Source of the DNA: Neodiprion pinetum | Lineage: Eukaryota; Arthropoda; Insecta; Hymenoptera; Diprionidae | DNA length: 64,000 nt | Direction: 5' to 3' | NCBI RefSeq assembly: GCF_021155775.2 | Contig: NC_060235.2 | Span: forward strand, 18,591,598 to 18,655,597 | In this document: in pieces, positions 1 through 11,954 of the stretch | How positions within the stretch are numbered: the first letter of the stretch is position 1 | Layout of the letters: every line of letters starts with the position of its first letter | Program-made: the position numbers and the translations under genes | The notes under the pieces: model-generated | Databases searched by the model: none | Told to the model about the DNA's origin: nothing | What the model saw: only the letters and a program-made list of their open reading frames with translations

Positions 1-2086
1 TTGTTCCAATGACGGAGTACTTTGGCCTTACTTTTTTAGTACTTCGATAAGTTTCGATTTACCTAAATTCATGTTGGAACGTTCACATATTTTTCCTGTC
101 GGTGATTCTCAAATAATTTTAACTCCACAGTATATGTGTATATTAAACTGGTGATATTGAAGTTGAATTTTTGCAAATTTCATGACAATTTTATGGATTG
201 AAATTGTGAAACGGCTTCAATATTTATAACTCAAAAACGCTTTCGTGAAAAAAGATGGGGGTTTTTAATGTTCAAAATTAAAAGTCGTAAGGTCAAGAGG
301 TCTATATATAGTCTAATTTTAACATTAATTGTAATATTAGTTGCGAACCTGCGTATGAGCGTTTTTTTTTACGCAAGTGCATGCAAGTCAACTGTACATT
401 TAAAGTGAATTCCGGTAATAAATTATTGTTGTTCTCGTTGTTAAAAACTGATCAATTTCGCGCAAAATGTCTGATTGTATGTTGCTTGTGAAAAAACCAA
501 CGGCTACGCCGGTAATTCGAATACTATATCTCATTGTCAGGTAGAGTGATCATGACATTCACATCCTACCTGCGCACATTACACACGTTTAGAGCAGACA
601 CGGACGGGAGAGAAGGACCCATTAGATATTTTTTCTTTCTGACCAATCGATAATATTGAGAAGGCGGTGTGTCTTACACAACGGATGGCCTTTGCGGGTG
701 ACTGTTATACTGTCATTATGGGACCGGTGGGTCCCGCAGCTCGGCCATGGCCCGGCTCGAGTCAAGGAGGCCCCACCGTGTATCGCGCGGTCAATAGAAA
801 TCATGGAGTCATCGCTATTGGGCGCCACTTGTCATTAATGACTCTTCGATTTTCGATTTAATTAAACTCCGATGACGATCTGCCACCTAGAGTACCTAGT
901 TTTTTCTTGGAAGGACGCCCCTACGCCAGGTCCTCTATACGCTTTACATAATATACCTAGGTATACATATGTACGATATATAGGTACGCGATTGAATAGA
1001 TGCGGACTGCACTGTTCAAAGCAATTCCTGTGAATGGTCGAGACTGTCGTATGTCCTTAAATTTTTATTCCCGAAGAACTATGGTTTTTTAATTGATTCT
1101 ACGTCAAGGAGGGTCGATGAAAAAATTCCAATCATAGGATTTGACATTTTTTAGTCAATAATATCAATTAAACTAGCAGACTGATGAAAAAAAAAATGTA
1201 TGACTAAAAAATGATCATAGAACTCTCGGAAAAATCAGAGTCAGTATAATACGAGGATCATAAAATCGTTACAAAAAATTTCAAAAATTTCAGGGAACTT
1301 GTGACGAAGTTATAAAACTTTTTAAATGCTGCTTAAGAGCTTCTCCGATTACGGCATAACGAGTTTTGAATTGAACTTAGTCGCGAACAAATTCTCTAAA
1401 AATTTATGAAACTTGAAAATCAAGTTATTTTTATTGAAACTAACCAGCAAAATTGTTCTTTTTTTCGATCGATTCATCAGTTTCAGCAAAGCTGTGGAAT
1501 CTCCTTAACTATTATTTTGTTCCTACACGGCAATTCCTTCGAATGCGTACAATAAAGATTTGCAAATTCTTATATGCATATGCAGCGCTCGCAAAGTTGT
1601 GCCGCTAATTCCGACATACCCGATTTTTGTCAAAATGTTCGAATGGGGGTTGGATCATAATCGCACGTACGTAGGTGCAGCTTCTGCAGGGTAGGTACAA
1701 ACCTACACACACTCACACACACGGTGTTGCGGATCCGCTTAATCCCCCCACCCCACTCAACTCGCCGAGGCGCGGGTGGCTCGAGGATGACGCAGTAATT
1801 GGAAAATCTGGGGAAATCGGATTTTCGATGTAATCCAGTAATAACCGAATACGTTACGTACGTTCAGGATATACAGAGGATCGCTCCTCGCGGTACCGTG
1901 AAATATTTCCACCACACGCGAATAACCTGGGTGTACAATAATATTTATATTTTTGTTTTGCACTTCATTCTTCGAGGGACTCGCGCTTCGCGTTCTACAT
2001 TTGTCGTGTAAATGCAGAGTATTTTTTACTTTCTCATTCTATAATACGATCATTGATTCCCATTTCGATATTCTAGACCGTGTATG
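1..2086. other. No gene seen; AT-rich DNA
   Basis: I see no convincing coding frame or RNA gene here. A small imperfect hairpin is present: the stem sequence CATTTTTTAGTCA near 1146-1158 is repeated inverted near 1201-1213. A short CA-rich tract lies at about 1706-1722. The short open frames on both strands near 620-860 overlap one another and show no family signature. Confidence 0.6.
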
Positions 2087-2524
2087 TACGCTGAGAGAAA
2101 TTTTTAGTTCCGGTTACCTCTCTATTATCTTGACTATTTTCATTTTTTACCGCAATAGAAAAATATAGTTCTAGGTACGAAATGAAAATTAGTTTTCTTG
2201 CTCTTACCGGAAAGTCTGGTATCCGTTACTATTCTTTCTCATTACGGTCACTCTTATTATATTTTCTTGTAACTGTTGGGAAAATTGAATGCTTGTGAAA
2301 CAATAAATTGACGTTAAAGTCTTATTTAAATAAAAAAGTACAGTAAACCGAACAAAATGATTTTGCGTTGCAATTACCAAAAAAGCATCGACAATAGCGG
2401 AAAATCGTTACCTAAGTCTACCTCGTTTTTCGCAATTCCAACAATATTTAAACAGTTTTTTTAACGATACCTGTTTTACTCAATTTTTCTAGTTACTGTA
2501 ACAAATGAAATTTTTTTCAGTGTA
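2087..2524 (+). mobile_element. Family 1 non-autonomous DNA element, full copy
   Basis: The left end TACGCTGAGAGAAATTT and the reverse complement of the right end, TACACTGAAAAAAATTTC, form terminal inverted repeats. The 438-bp interior has no coding capacity. It is recognisably the same sequence as 53677-54574 and, in reverse, 55638-55977: shared blocks include the ACCGGAAAGTCTG segment near 2207, the CAATAAATTGACGTTAAAG segment near 2302 and the TTTTTCTAGTTACTGTAAC segment near 2484. TA dinucleotides sit at both outer ends, compatible with a TA target such as Tc1/mariner-type transposases use, but the superfamily is inference. Orientation is arbitrary, set so that the 3' end most often preserved in partial copies is on the right. 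Confidence 0.78.
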
Positions 2525-5008
2525 GATACTATTGCACTCAATAATTTATTTCAATTCATCTCAGGTGCATAATTTCAACCCGTTAATGTTATCCCGTGAA
2601 GAATTGAATGTGCAGATAATTTATTTCGAAGCCGAACTAGACTGAGTGATTGAGATTGCTTAATAGAAATTCTAATAATTCAATAAAATTTCTCTGAAGT
2701 TGGGCGAAAGTTTTTCGTAGTTATAGCACGTATAAATTGTGTTTGTATTTGAAATGAGGATAAATTATAAACGTGATTAGTTCAAGCATTTTTCACGCGT
2801 AAATTTGAATATTTTCAGATTCGAATCGACTTTACTGAACGAATTAAGACAAGTCATTATACACGTTTCGAAACCACCCCGATTTGTACTCTCATCCCAC
2901 ATGCGATAGGGTGTCGAGTTACAGCGGCAGAATTACCAGGGCTGCGAGCCACGCGTTCGGTCATATATACTTAGTTCGTTAAAATTTCAAAGAAAAGGAT
3001 ATTTTCATACGGCGTACGTTGATTCGTTGTTTATTCAACGCTCTCGGTGGCTGACCGATTGCAAACCGCAGATTTTTGCCGCTCGGTAGGTATAATTCGC
3101 ATCGACGTTTTTACACGCTTTGTTTTCCAACCTGTCCATCCTCGCTGTCGCCTGTCACGGAGTTTCGTATGATCTGGATTTGACGCCGCAATGCTCGCAC
3201 AGCTTTACGTATAAATTTAATCAATAACAAACAAGATGAACAGAGGATAACCGGCAGAATATTAACCTGGTTATAAAAAAAATTAAGTGAAATTATATTA
3301 ATATTGAACAGAATATGCCGAGTTTTTCAGCAGCACAGAAGATCGAGTTGATACAATAAATATTTTTTACTCTCGCAGCGAAAGTTATGCGGGGAAATTA
3401 TTGGGAGGGATTCACGCGAATTTGTGGAGATTTATACAAAATTTTGAGGAGTATAGCAAAGTTTTTATCACTACCATGTTTCAATCGGAAAATTTTGAAT
3501 ATTTGAAAATAATTGTATTTATAACCACCAGTGTTCGGTTCTATATCGCACGTATTTTGAGTCATTTTTGTTTTTTGTTTCAATGCTGCAATAAACGTTC
3601 GGTAATATTAAAAATTTGCATATGTATTTACGTATAAATTATATACACATAATTAGTTTATACGCATTCAGTAAACCATACATTATACAAGCTTGATTAC
3701 CTCATGCGAATCGACCTCAACAAAAAACGAATGTCGGCAGATTTTTCATAACCGACATCATCCTCAATCGATTTGATTGACTTTTTTCCATTTCTCGCTT
3801 AATTTTCGAAACAGCGTAATGACTAATTCGGAACGAAGCACCCTGTGAATTATGCGATGCTACACTCGTAGGTACTAATACGATTGGTTTACCTCACTTT
3901 CCACGAGTTGTATGTAATGACGCATTATCGGTTTTGATCGGCTGCAAATTCCAAAACGTACCTGAGGGCCAGAGGGAGATTATTGGTGAGCGAGGTTCAT
4001 ACTAACCTTCCAGGATTCCAGAATTCTGGAATTCGGTTTGCAATTCAGTGAAACTTTCGTTGAAAATTAACGTTTTTCATCGCAATCAAATATAGTCAAA
4101 TTGCATGATCTCAGACCTTTCAATGATCAAGGAATTTCATCAACGAGACGTGTCAATTCGACGCGTCACAGTTTCGCAGATTTGATGTAATTTCAAAGTT
4201 TTAGGTCATCGAGTACCGTAACAGTTGTGAATAATTAAAGACTCAAAATATCATCGATTCAATGGGATCTTAAAATTGCAACTGTTACCGTCAGTTACCT
4301 ATGAACCTGTTCAATGATCAACAAATCAGTAAATCCAAAAAAAAAAAACTCAATCGAATGAAAGTAAAAAAATATGCAGCGAATTTAGTAATTAGATTAT
4401 AGAATACACCGTAAAACTTGACGATAATTACAACTCCGTTAGCGGAGTCACGTTTTCCCCGGAGTACTGGGAGCAGTGACTTAACAAATTATGCCGTTCC
4501 ATGATAGCCGAAGCTAGGAGGGTGATTTGATCCTGAGGCTTCCCACAGGCTCCGGTGACAGGTGGACAATGGCCTTCCGAGGCCGTCCGGGTCTCGGAGC
4601 TCTTTCGAGCCTTTTGTGGGCGCTGTAGTGTTTTCCGAAATTTGTACCAGCGGGTTGCGATTGAAGAAGGCGCCGGGTGGCGGTCCTCTAAAAGGGACGC
4701 TCGCACCGCGGTGCCTTCGAAAGTAATATTTCAGTCTTTTCGGGGGAACGCATGGTTCGGCTGACCGACGGTCATTTGCTAATTCCTTTGTTATTATTTG
4801 CGTGAATAATTTTTTCGACTATCCGTGTATGTGAAAAATCTCTTTCGAAATTTTTCGACCCACGTGTACCGTATGCATTATACTATAATAGCGTGGCGTT
4901 CCGTTGTGAAATTATTATTTTCAAATGCCTGCTTGCAAAGTTCGATTTTCGAAGTCTGCGGAGCGTGTATGAAATGTTTCATTTCGAAACAGTGCGGTAA
5001 AACAACGT
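2525..5008. other. No gene seen; AT-rich with a GC-rich patch
   Basis: No supported gene. The only distinctive points are the palindrome annotated at 4015-4032 and a moderately GC-rich patch at about 4430-4760, where a 92-codon minus frame and a 69-codon plus frame overlap. Neither shows a recognisable domain, and overlap on both strands is what base composition alone would produce. Confidence 0.55.
4015..4032. repeat. Perfect 18-bp palindrome
   Basis: ATTCCAGAATTCTGGAAT is perfectly self-complementary and contains two TTCnnGAA units. This resembles pieces of a heat-shock-factor element, but the five-base spacing of a full element is not kept across the centre. It may be a chance palindrome. 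Confidence 0.5.
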
Positions 5009-5105
5009 TGGCGCATGCGCACAATTCAAATTCTACGTTTTGCACACTAGGGCTTTCTTTGGCGCATGCGCACTTTCGAATAACACGATTTGCAAAAATT
5101 CTGAA
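5009..5105. promoter_or_regulatory. Paired GCGCATGCGC palindromes in a degenerate direct repeat
   Basis: TTGGCGCATGCGCAC occurs twice, 46 bp apart (near 5010 and 5056). Each copy is followed by diverged but similar sequence ending in TTTGCA, so the whole looks like two degenerate repeat units. GCGCATGCGC is the core of the NRF1-type binding site (insect Ewg family). Two sites in tandem could mark a CpG promoter, or may be part of an old repeat. No transcript start can be assigned. Confidence 0.35.
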
Positions 5106-6000
5106 AAAATCATGCGGTGCAGATCGGTAATAAGAGAGATGACCAAAGAAAAATGGCGGGGGTGTTATTTCGAAATAGCAAAGAAATAATTTTCAAAAGT
5201 TAAAATTGTTTTTTTTTTATGCATTGCTTTCTTTTGGGTGAAAAAAATCAGTCGAGTGGATTTCGAAAAAAAAAAAAAAAACATTCGATTTCCTGTTTTT
5301 TGGCGACAACTTGTGAACGAATCAATATTTTTACGTACAAATTGACTCAGTGCTTACGGATGTATCAGCACACGATATTATTGAATGTAGAAAAGATTGG
5401 AGCGGGGATAATTTTCGCAGGGTTATCCGGCTATGCCCTTTGTCATTTGAAATTTTATTTATTTTACACAAGACCGACTTCCGATGTTTGAGTATTCAGT
5501 TATAACTTTGGAACCTTTCGAGCTATGGATTTCGCACCGCGGATATTTTTTTACAGAATTCAAATTCAGCACACAACACTTCCAAGAACAACCACGCATT
5601 AATTAATACGGCTGCGGTAACAATTTAAAAAAAAATTGCATCCTGTCGATATCACTTGAATGAGATAAGTTAAAATTTTTAGACCAGCTTTAAAAATAGG
5701 ATCAAGGGATATCCTTCTGCGATCATTATTTTTGCCACGTACAACACTCTGTCGTACATACCTAACTATACATATATTCGCGTATTTATGCTTTATAAGC
5801 CTGCGCGATGAGCCTCGCCGTCAGCATCCAGGATTCAAGAAAACTTATAAATTGAAACGGCAAAAGTCGGCGCGAATGACGATCAAATTGGATTATCTGA
5901 TCCAGTGAGCATTCCACGGTCCAGCAAATTGACCCATCTTTCACTATTAATATCAATTATTTGACCGGAAGCTGGGGCGCCAAAGCGGGTGACGGGCCGG

Positions 6001-6008
6001 TGACGTCA
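6001..6008. promoter_or_regulatory. CRE-like TGACGTCA palindrome
   Basis: A perfect TGACGTCA octamer, the CREB/ATF consensus, sits in a short GC-rich patch that also contains the string GGGCCCGCCCCC about 40 bp downstream. The same octamer recurs at 28212-28219, again in GC-rich DNA. Function is inferred only from motif and context. Confidence 0.3.
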
Positions 6009-8360
6009 TTCCCGGTCAACTACAAGTATTTCGCATTAGGGCCCGCCCCCGAACTCCCTCGATGACGCCTCTAATTAATTAGGTTAAAAATACATTAAAC
6101 CAATTGATCCGATTGTCTATTGGTACTGATCTAAGAACGACTGCGTTCAGGATTCACGTTTCATTCCGAAAGATAACGGCGCTTCTTATCGCGAATGCCG
6201 GTTGGATGCATTTTTATTTTAAAAAATCGCCGACCCCTTGGATCGAACAAATTTTTTTTGTAAAACGAAGAATTATAGGTATAAGTTATAAAATTCCCAC
6301 AATAACCAAGAGTAACTCATTCAATACAAGTTTTGGATTAAAAATAAAAAAAAAAAAAAATTTTTAATTTAAGCTTGAATCAAAACTGACGGAGCCTCAA
6401 ATTGTAGCGTCATTCATTTTTGCGAAAACAAAATAAAATTCAAGATTCAGACTAAATCAAGTCGCGCAAGTTGTTGTTTCATAATTTGATTAATCCTTTC
6501 AAATCAATTGGCACATAAATTTGAGAGAAGAATCATTGTTATTTGGATTTTGTAAAATTTTAACTTTTAACACGGACAAGTAAGCGTAGAATATTTTCTA
6601 CAAATATCTCTAAAACCCTGTAAGAATGATAAAAACTTTCCCTTTCCGACTTGTTCAGTTATTTCGGGCTGAAAATATGTGAAAAGGTTAGAAGAAAAAT
6701 AACTATCACATACTCAGAAGACCGTAAAATCAAGCCTGAAGATCAACGGTTCAAATTCAAATTTGCATTTAATTTTTCCAACATTTCAGGGAAGAATGAA
6801 AACAAAAGAAGAATTATCCAACAGCCAGTGGAATTATAAATACACGTTCGTTTCAGTCTAAGAATGAGCTTCAGAATATAATTTTCTAGCAAAATTAGTA
6901 TTTACAGTGTATTTTACATTCCGTGTCACTTTGCAGGTCTCGGCCGAACGGTAACGTTTGTTGTTTCAGAATCAGTCGAAAAAGAGCACTGGCTACGGTA
7001 CCTTTATAATCCAATAACTGGAGACAAGACGGTGAGGTTTTCTCGAGGTATCGGCATCGAGGTTCATCCATTCGGCCGTGATCCGCAATCGGTGGTATTT
7101 TCCTTTAGCGGCATTGTTATATCCGGAGGTATAATTTTGTTTTTGCCGACTTGTACCGGATTATCAAAATGGCTATTTTACCTATTTTTCGCAATCCCAT
7201 TATTCATCTCCAACAGCAATATCGTGCGATATCCCTTTAACGAATAATCGTAATCCCGTAATGTAATCCAACAGAAACTCGGAAAGACACTGGGATGAGA
7301 ATTCAAACGGGCGTAAAAGGGTCCAAATACCTTTTTGGGCCCGGAGTCCTCTCCGACCAATTTGAGCCGAATAGTTGACAAGGCTGACCGTGCAACGGAG
7401 TTAAGCCCTATTATTATCATATTTCACTCATACCCCGCAGTGAAAATGTCAAACGAGCCTCGGGGAGTGATTCCTTTACCGGGCGGTTTCACCTAGGCGA
7501 CGATCAACGCCGAGCCGTAGCCCCTTGAAAAACCCCCAGAGCAAGATCGAGGCGGTCAGATCAAAGCGGCATCCACGTATAGTTATGGTACCAATGGGCC
7601 AGCCGATTCTGCTCTCTGCACGTCGCAGGATATGGCCGCGGAATTTGTCTTCGCTCAGCTGCGGCGCTGTGCGTCTGAGACGCAATGCCGTTCGACGACG
7701 CGTTGAAGCTTTTCGGAAAATTCAGTCCAATTCGACGAGTGTGAAGAATTCGGAAGTCAAGACAAGACGGAACGTCGCATCGATCTTTCTTCACTTCTCG
7801 AATCTCTTGCGAGATTCCAGTGTTTAAATTTTTGCCCAAGATGAAAAACGTGCGAATAAATTGCGATCTTAATTCGATCGAACCATCGAACTTGAAAAAT
7901 AATATCGCGTATTCTTTACAACAATTCAAAATCTCTAAACCCTTACACCCGACTTTTAGATATTTTTTGTGGTTTTTCTAGAGCTCCATCTCGAGACAAA
8001 AGTGGACAACTTACGGGCACTGTACATCTCTTACTCCGTAATATAGTGAAAACGTGACGCGTGCAGTAATTTAGTTCGCCGCGATATCGACGATGAGAAT
8101 ATCTTTTACAGCGGAATGGACGAGGACGTAGGAAAAAGAAGAAGAGAACGGAACGCGATAGATACCGGAGCCGCTGTAACATGGCGAGTGAAAAATTGGT
8201 GCATTCCTGGACTTATTGTGAACAAACGACGTATAGATCGTTGACTCATCCTATTTGGATTACAAAAGTTGGTAAAATTGGTTTGGCCATTGGGCGCAGA
8301 AGGCTGCCTGCAACGGTGGTCTATCTCTGCGCCACGGAACAATTATTTCGCAGGTCCCAG

Positions 8361-8427
8361 GAGAAAAAGAGAGAGGGAGTTGGACTGGGGAAGAGAGAGA
8401 AAGAGAGAGAGAGGAGGCGAGAGAGGG
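8361..8427. repeat. GA-rich purine tract
   Basis: Degenerate GAGA/GAAA repeats occupy the + strand. The tract generates an apparent Arg/Glu-rich coding frame across 8181-8615, which is rejected as low complexity. GAGA-type tracts can bind GAGA-factor-like proteins, but nothing here proves regulation. Confidence 0.7.
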
Positions 8428-9545
8428 TCCCGCTGGGCGACCGCGTGGACAGGATGACAAATGATTCGATGGTAGCTGTAACATTATTTTTTAAAACGGC
8501 TTTAATCGTCGGCTTTCGAGCCACAGAAATCCAATACACGTTAGAACAGCTGGATTTCAGGGCTCGTTTCTATTGTCGTTATAGAGTAGATCACTTTGCA
8601 GGGACTCCGCTTTGACAGGTGTTTTTTCGTTTTTCTACTTTGAAATATATCTCACTACTTCCGCCCTTTAATTCAACGAGTCCGTTATATTCGGACTACG
8701 GAGTGTACAAAAAAACGTCGATTTCAAATTTCACTCCCATCGCGAAAATTTTTGGAAATTTGAAATCGGACCGATCATTCGCCCGGCACGTACGCGATGT
8801 CGAAGGCGAACGTTGATCACGGTCGAAATAATACGAAAACCCGTCAAGTTGAAAATATTCACCGAATGACTAATTCCAGACGCTTCGCCTCCTCCGGTCC
8901 GTGTGTCGCCGTCGTTGTAAAATCGATTCTATAATATATAACAAGAGCCGAGCATACAGAGCGGCGATATAATATCGAGCCCTTTTTTTTTTTTCTTATT
9001 TATTTTTCTGCCGAGTCGTTGCTTGTAAGTGACCGCGGCAGAAATACGATACGAATATTTCGTACGTGGGTGAAAGGAGTAGGTTTCCAAGCCGAAAAGT
9101 TGCCCGACGCATTCGAGTTCGCATACAAACATCGCGCAGCTTTCATGCGCGCATTAAATCGGCACGTGTGTGCAGAAAATTCGGCAAACTCAGAGCCAAC
9201 CCCGTCTGCTCTTGACTACATAACGTATACTTGCGCAGGGCGACGTCGAGTCTAGCCGCTGCGCTGACTGCGGGTCTTTATTTCATCTGTCGTGGGTTTA
9301 AGGGGGGAGTAGTACAGCTTGGACGGTTTAAAATCGTACCTTTTTGTGAGAAGTTTTTTTTTTAACAAAGTGAAAACGTTCAGAGAAATCTGAGTTTGAT
9401 GGCTTTATTATTTATAGTTTCACGAACGTTTCAGAATTATTTTATTCAAATTAATAACAAAATGACGGCATCGGGTGTTTTCTTTTTATATAACCTTCAG
9501 ATCGCCGGGATTTGATGGGATTTAATCCCCTTACAAAATTTCCAA

Positions 9546-10064
9546 ATAGTGTGCGAGGAGCTGCTCACTCGCGGATTCGGTGACACGACGATTTCCGAAA
9601 GGAATCGATTTCTTGTGATTTAGACTGTGATTCCCGCGATTTCCGAATCAATGAGATTACCTATTCCAACGATTAAGAGTGATTTCTAGGTTTCGGAAAT
9701 CATTGATATTTAAACTCTCGAGAAATGAATATTGATTAATTATTATAGATTAACAATAATTAATTTACGATCGGTGATACGTGGATACACAATCAATAAC
9801 AGAGATTGTTATAGAAATTAGAATAATTTTTTTATTCTCTCGTAAAGATTTTCCGTAAACATTAAAAAAATTTTCACTTGTAATAGGGGATGATGACATC
9901 GAGAATGTATCTATGTCTATGAATATATCTATACTTTAAGAAATCATGAGGAAATCAGGAATCATTCGATTCGAGTGATTTCCAGCGACTTCTAGCGATT
10001 GCCTGTCTGATCTTGGATTAAATGTTTCAATGATTTCTCAAGTGAGCAGCCCCTCGATAGTGTG
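9546..10064. mobile_element. hAT-like non-autonomous element with 8-bp target duplication
   Basis: The element proper is 9554-10056 (503 bp). Its termini are CGAGGAGCTGCTCACTCG and, as the reverse complement of the right end, CGAGGGGCTGCTCACTTG: 18 bp with two mismatches. Both sides carry the identical octamer ATAGTGTG (9546-9553 and 10057-10064), as expected for a target-site duplication. Eight-base duplications are characteristic of hAT elements and also of P-type elements. Subterminal zones carry repeated GATTTC/GAAATC words in opposite orientations, a common feature of hAT transposase binding regions. No transposase frame is present, so the element would need enzyme supplied in trans. Confidence 0.82.
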
Positions 10065-11832
10065 CCTACGTCTTGAATATAAGCTGTAACAAAGTTCCGA
10101 TCACACGTAGAGCCTATATTTGGGCTTTCCGGCGATTAACGGTAGGGAAAAATTCAAAAGTGTGCAGTTTTGCTTAAAAGTCTGTTTCTACAGGTTTTCG
10201 TGGTCGCTGATAGTAAGCTCAATTATTGAAAATCTTCAATTGTCGTGCCTATGCACCGAGATTATACAAGGCTGTTCCACATGACTCTGGCTTTAGTATT
10301 ACCCAGAGGTAACGTCGGCGACGTAGAGAGACAGCGTGACTCCGTTTGTTTGCTTCGTTGTTATGTTTTTTCGGCTTGAAAAAAAAAAAAATTTCCGTCT
10401 TCACGTTTCAAAATTATTTTTTTTTTTTTGATTTTTCTTCCGTGTTAGTTTCTTTTCATAATATTCAAAGCTAGAGCGATACTTTTAATTTTTTGGTCCG
10501 CCATATTGGATCCGCGATCTAGAACTTGGGAATTTCGATTTCAGATTCTTTATCATCTGCCTCAAAACCCCCCGAATACAGAGGTTTGACGTAGATTGCT
10601 CCACAGCGCATATATTTAGGTTTTCCGGCGGCCTAAAGGTTAAAAAAAAAATTCTAAAAATAGGTATGATTTCAAATCCCCCCCCCTTATCACTGTAAAC
10701 ATCAGGGCGGCTGAACGAGGGTCGAGGGCTTCGCGGCCTGACTCCACTGTAGCGCCGCGTTGCGGCCGAAGAGACAAACAAGCGAACCGTAGGTACGTCT
10801 GATGATTTTCCGAGTGCATCGACTTGTGCTTAATGCTTTAATGGAGTTTGCCGAGTAGTCGAGCACCCGTGGATAAAGGGCATCCCTAACCCCGGCAGCT
10901 ACCCGGTTCGTAGACCGTGTGCTACTACCTCTATCGCTTGGGGCTAGTTTGCACAAGGTTTCTCTCGCCGTTCCGCTCCGCGTTTATCGAATGTCTCGTC
11001 GTCGCTTCTGGGCTAGCGCATATCTGTCCTGATTTTGCTCGGAATTGCAACGTTTGCTATAATTTCCCTCCGCTCTGTAAGGGTGCCGATTACCGATTAA
11101 CCGAGCTTTGGCATCTTTGTTCAGTTTTTATTATTCACCGTTTCTCGCGGTTACGATAATTTGGAATTTGTGGAATGGTGATTGAAAAAATTCATTTCAA
11201 ACGATACGTTCACGTTACGAACTTCAACCACGTGATTATCTTACATCGTGACGAAATGATGTTCAAAAATTGATTTTGACTTGGCAAGTGTTGGCGACAA
11301 TTTATCAATTATACTTCAATACACGTTCCAAATCTATTACACAAAAAGTTAAAGTGTGAAATTTTATTTCCTAGATTTTTCTTCTACATCCCGTTATTGT
11401 TTTCGGAATAGGGCACAAAGAAAAATAAATAAATAAATAAATAAATAAACAAACAATAACAACGGATACGAGTCATCGAATATCACAATTTTTTTTTCTC
11501 CAAACAGACGCATTTGACTTCGATTTCCATCAAATTCTCAGGTGAAATACTTTTTTTGATTACAACAATTTCGATTCAACACGAACAGAAATTTGCTTTA
11601 AAAAATTGTAGATCATAGGTTTAAAAATATTGTGGGCTGATGGTAATACATAAAAAATACGTCGATTTTTCAGGTATGCTCTGTTGTTATTATTGGAACT
11701 TCAATGGAGAGTGATAAAATTTTACGACTACATCCCGACGTCAATGAACTCGTATCTCGTTTTTCATTGCGTGAAAATACATATACATTGATTCGGTCTA
11801 AAAAAATTTAACGTATATACATTTCTACTTGT
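10065..11832. other. No gene seen; one diverged direct repeat
   Basis: No supported gene. Two segments of about 50 bp, near 10109-10163 and 10606-10660, share the order TATATTT-GG-TTTCCGGCG followed by an A-rich tail. They look like diverged copies of one repeat, of unknown family. The 10680-11160 part is more GC-rich and has overlapping frames on both strands without a domain signature. Confidence 0.5.
11424..11449. repeat. (AAAT)n microsatellite
   Basis: About six tandem AAAT units on the + strand, ending in an AAAC variant. Confidence 0.85.
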
Positions 11833-11954
11833 CTATCCTGCAGAAAAAGTCAAAAACCGGATTTGCCATACGGTTTTTGAACAGCAAATCTGGTTTTTCA
11901 TTCCGCGTCCACAACGCATTTATCAGTTTCCATACGACTTTTTGCGCAGGATAG
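11833..11954. mobile_element. Short inverted-repeat element, 122 bp
   Basis: The ends are inverted repeats: the left end CTATCCTGCAGAAAAAGTC matches the reverse complement of the right end, CTATCCTGCGCAAAAAGTC, with two mismatches. Inside, AAAAACCGGATTTGC and GCAAATCTGGTTTTT form a second inverted pair, so the segment can fold as a branched hairpin. I see no clear target duplication. It may be a very short MITE or a simple structured hairpin. Confidence 0.55.

Larger units (their letters stand above)
5106..9553. other. No gene seen; includes a GC-rich CRE-bearing patch
   Basis: No supported gene across this stretch. Overlapping frames of up to 144 codons at about 7500-8620 occur on both strands, and part of the longest one is translated purine repeat. 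Two minor landmarks lie inside it: the GC-rich patch at 5960-6065 and the GA-rich tract at 8361-8427. The remainder is AT-rich with short homopolymer runs. Confidence 0.55.

Noticed and set aside
8181..8615. 144-codon plus frame beginning with ATG
   Set aside because: A large part is translated GA repeat (Arg/Glu-rich), and minus-strand frames overlap it.
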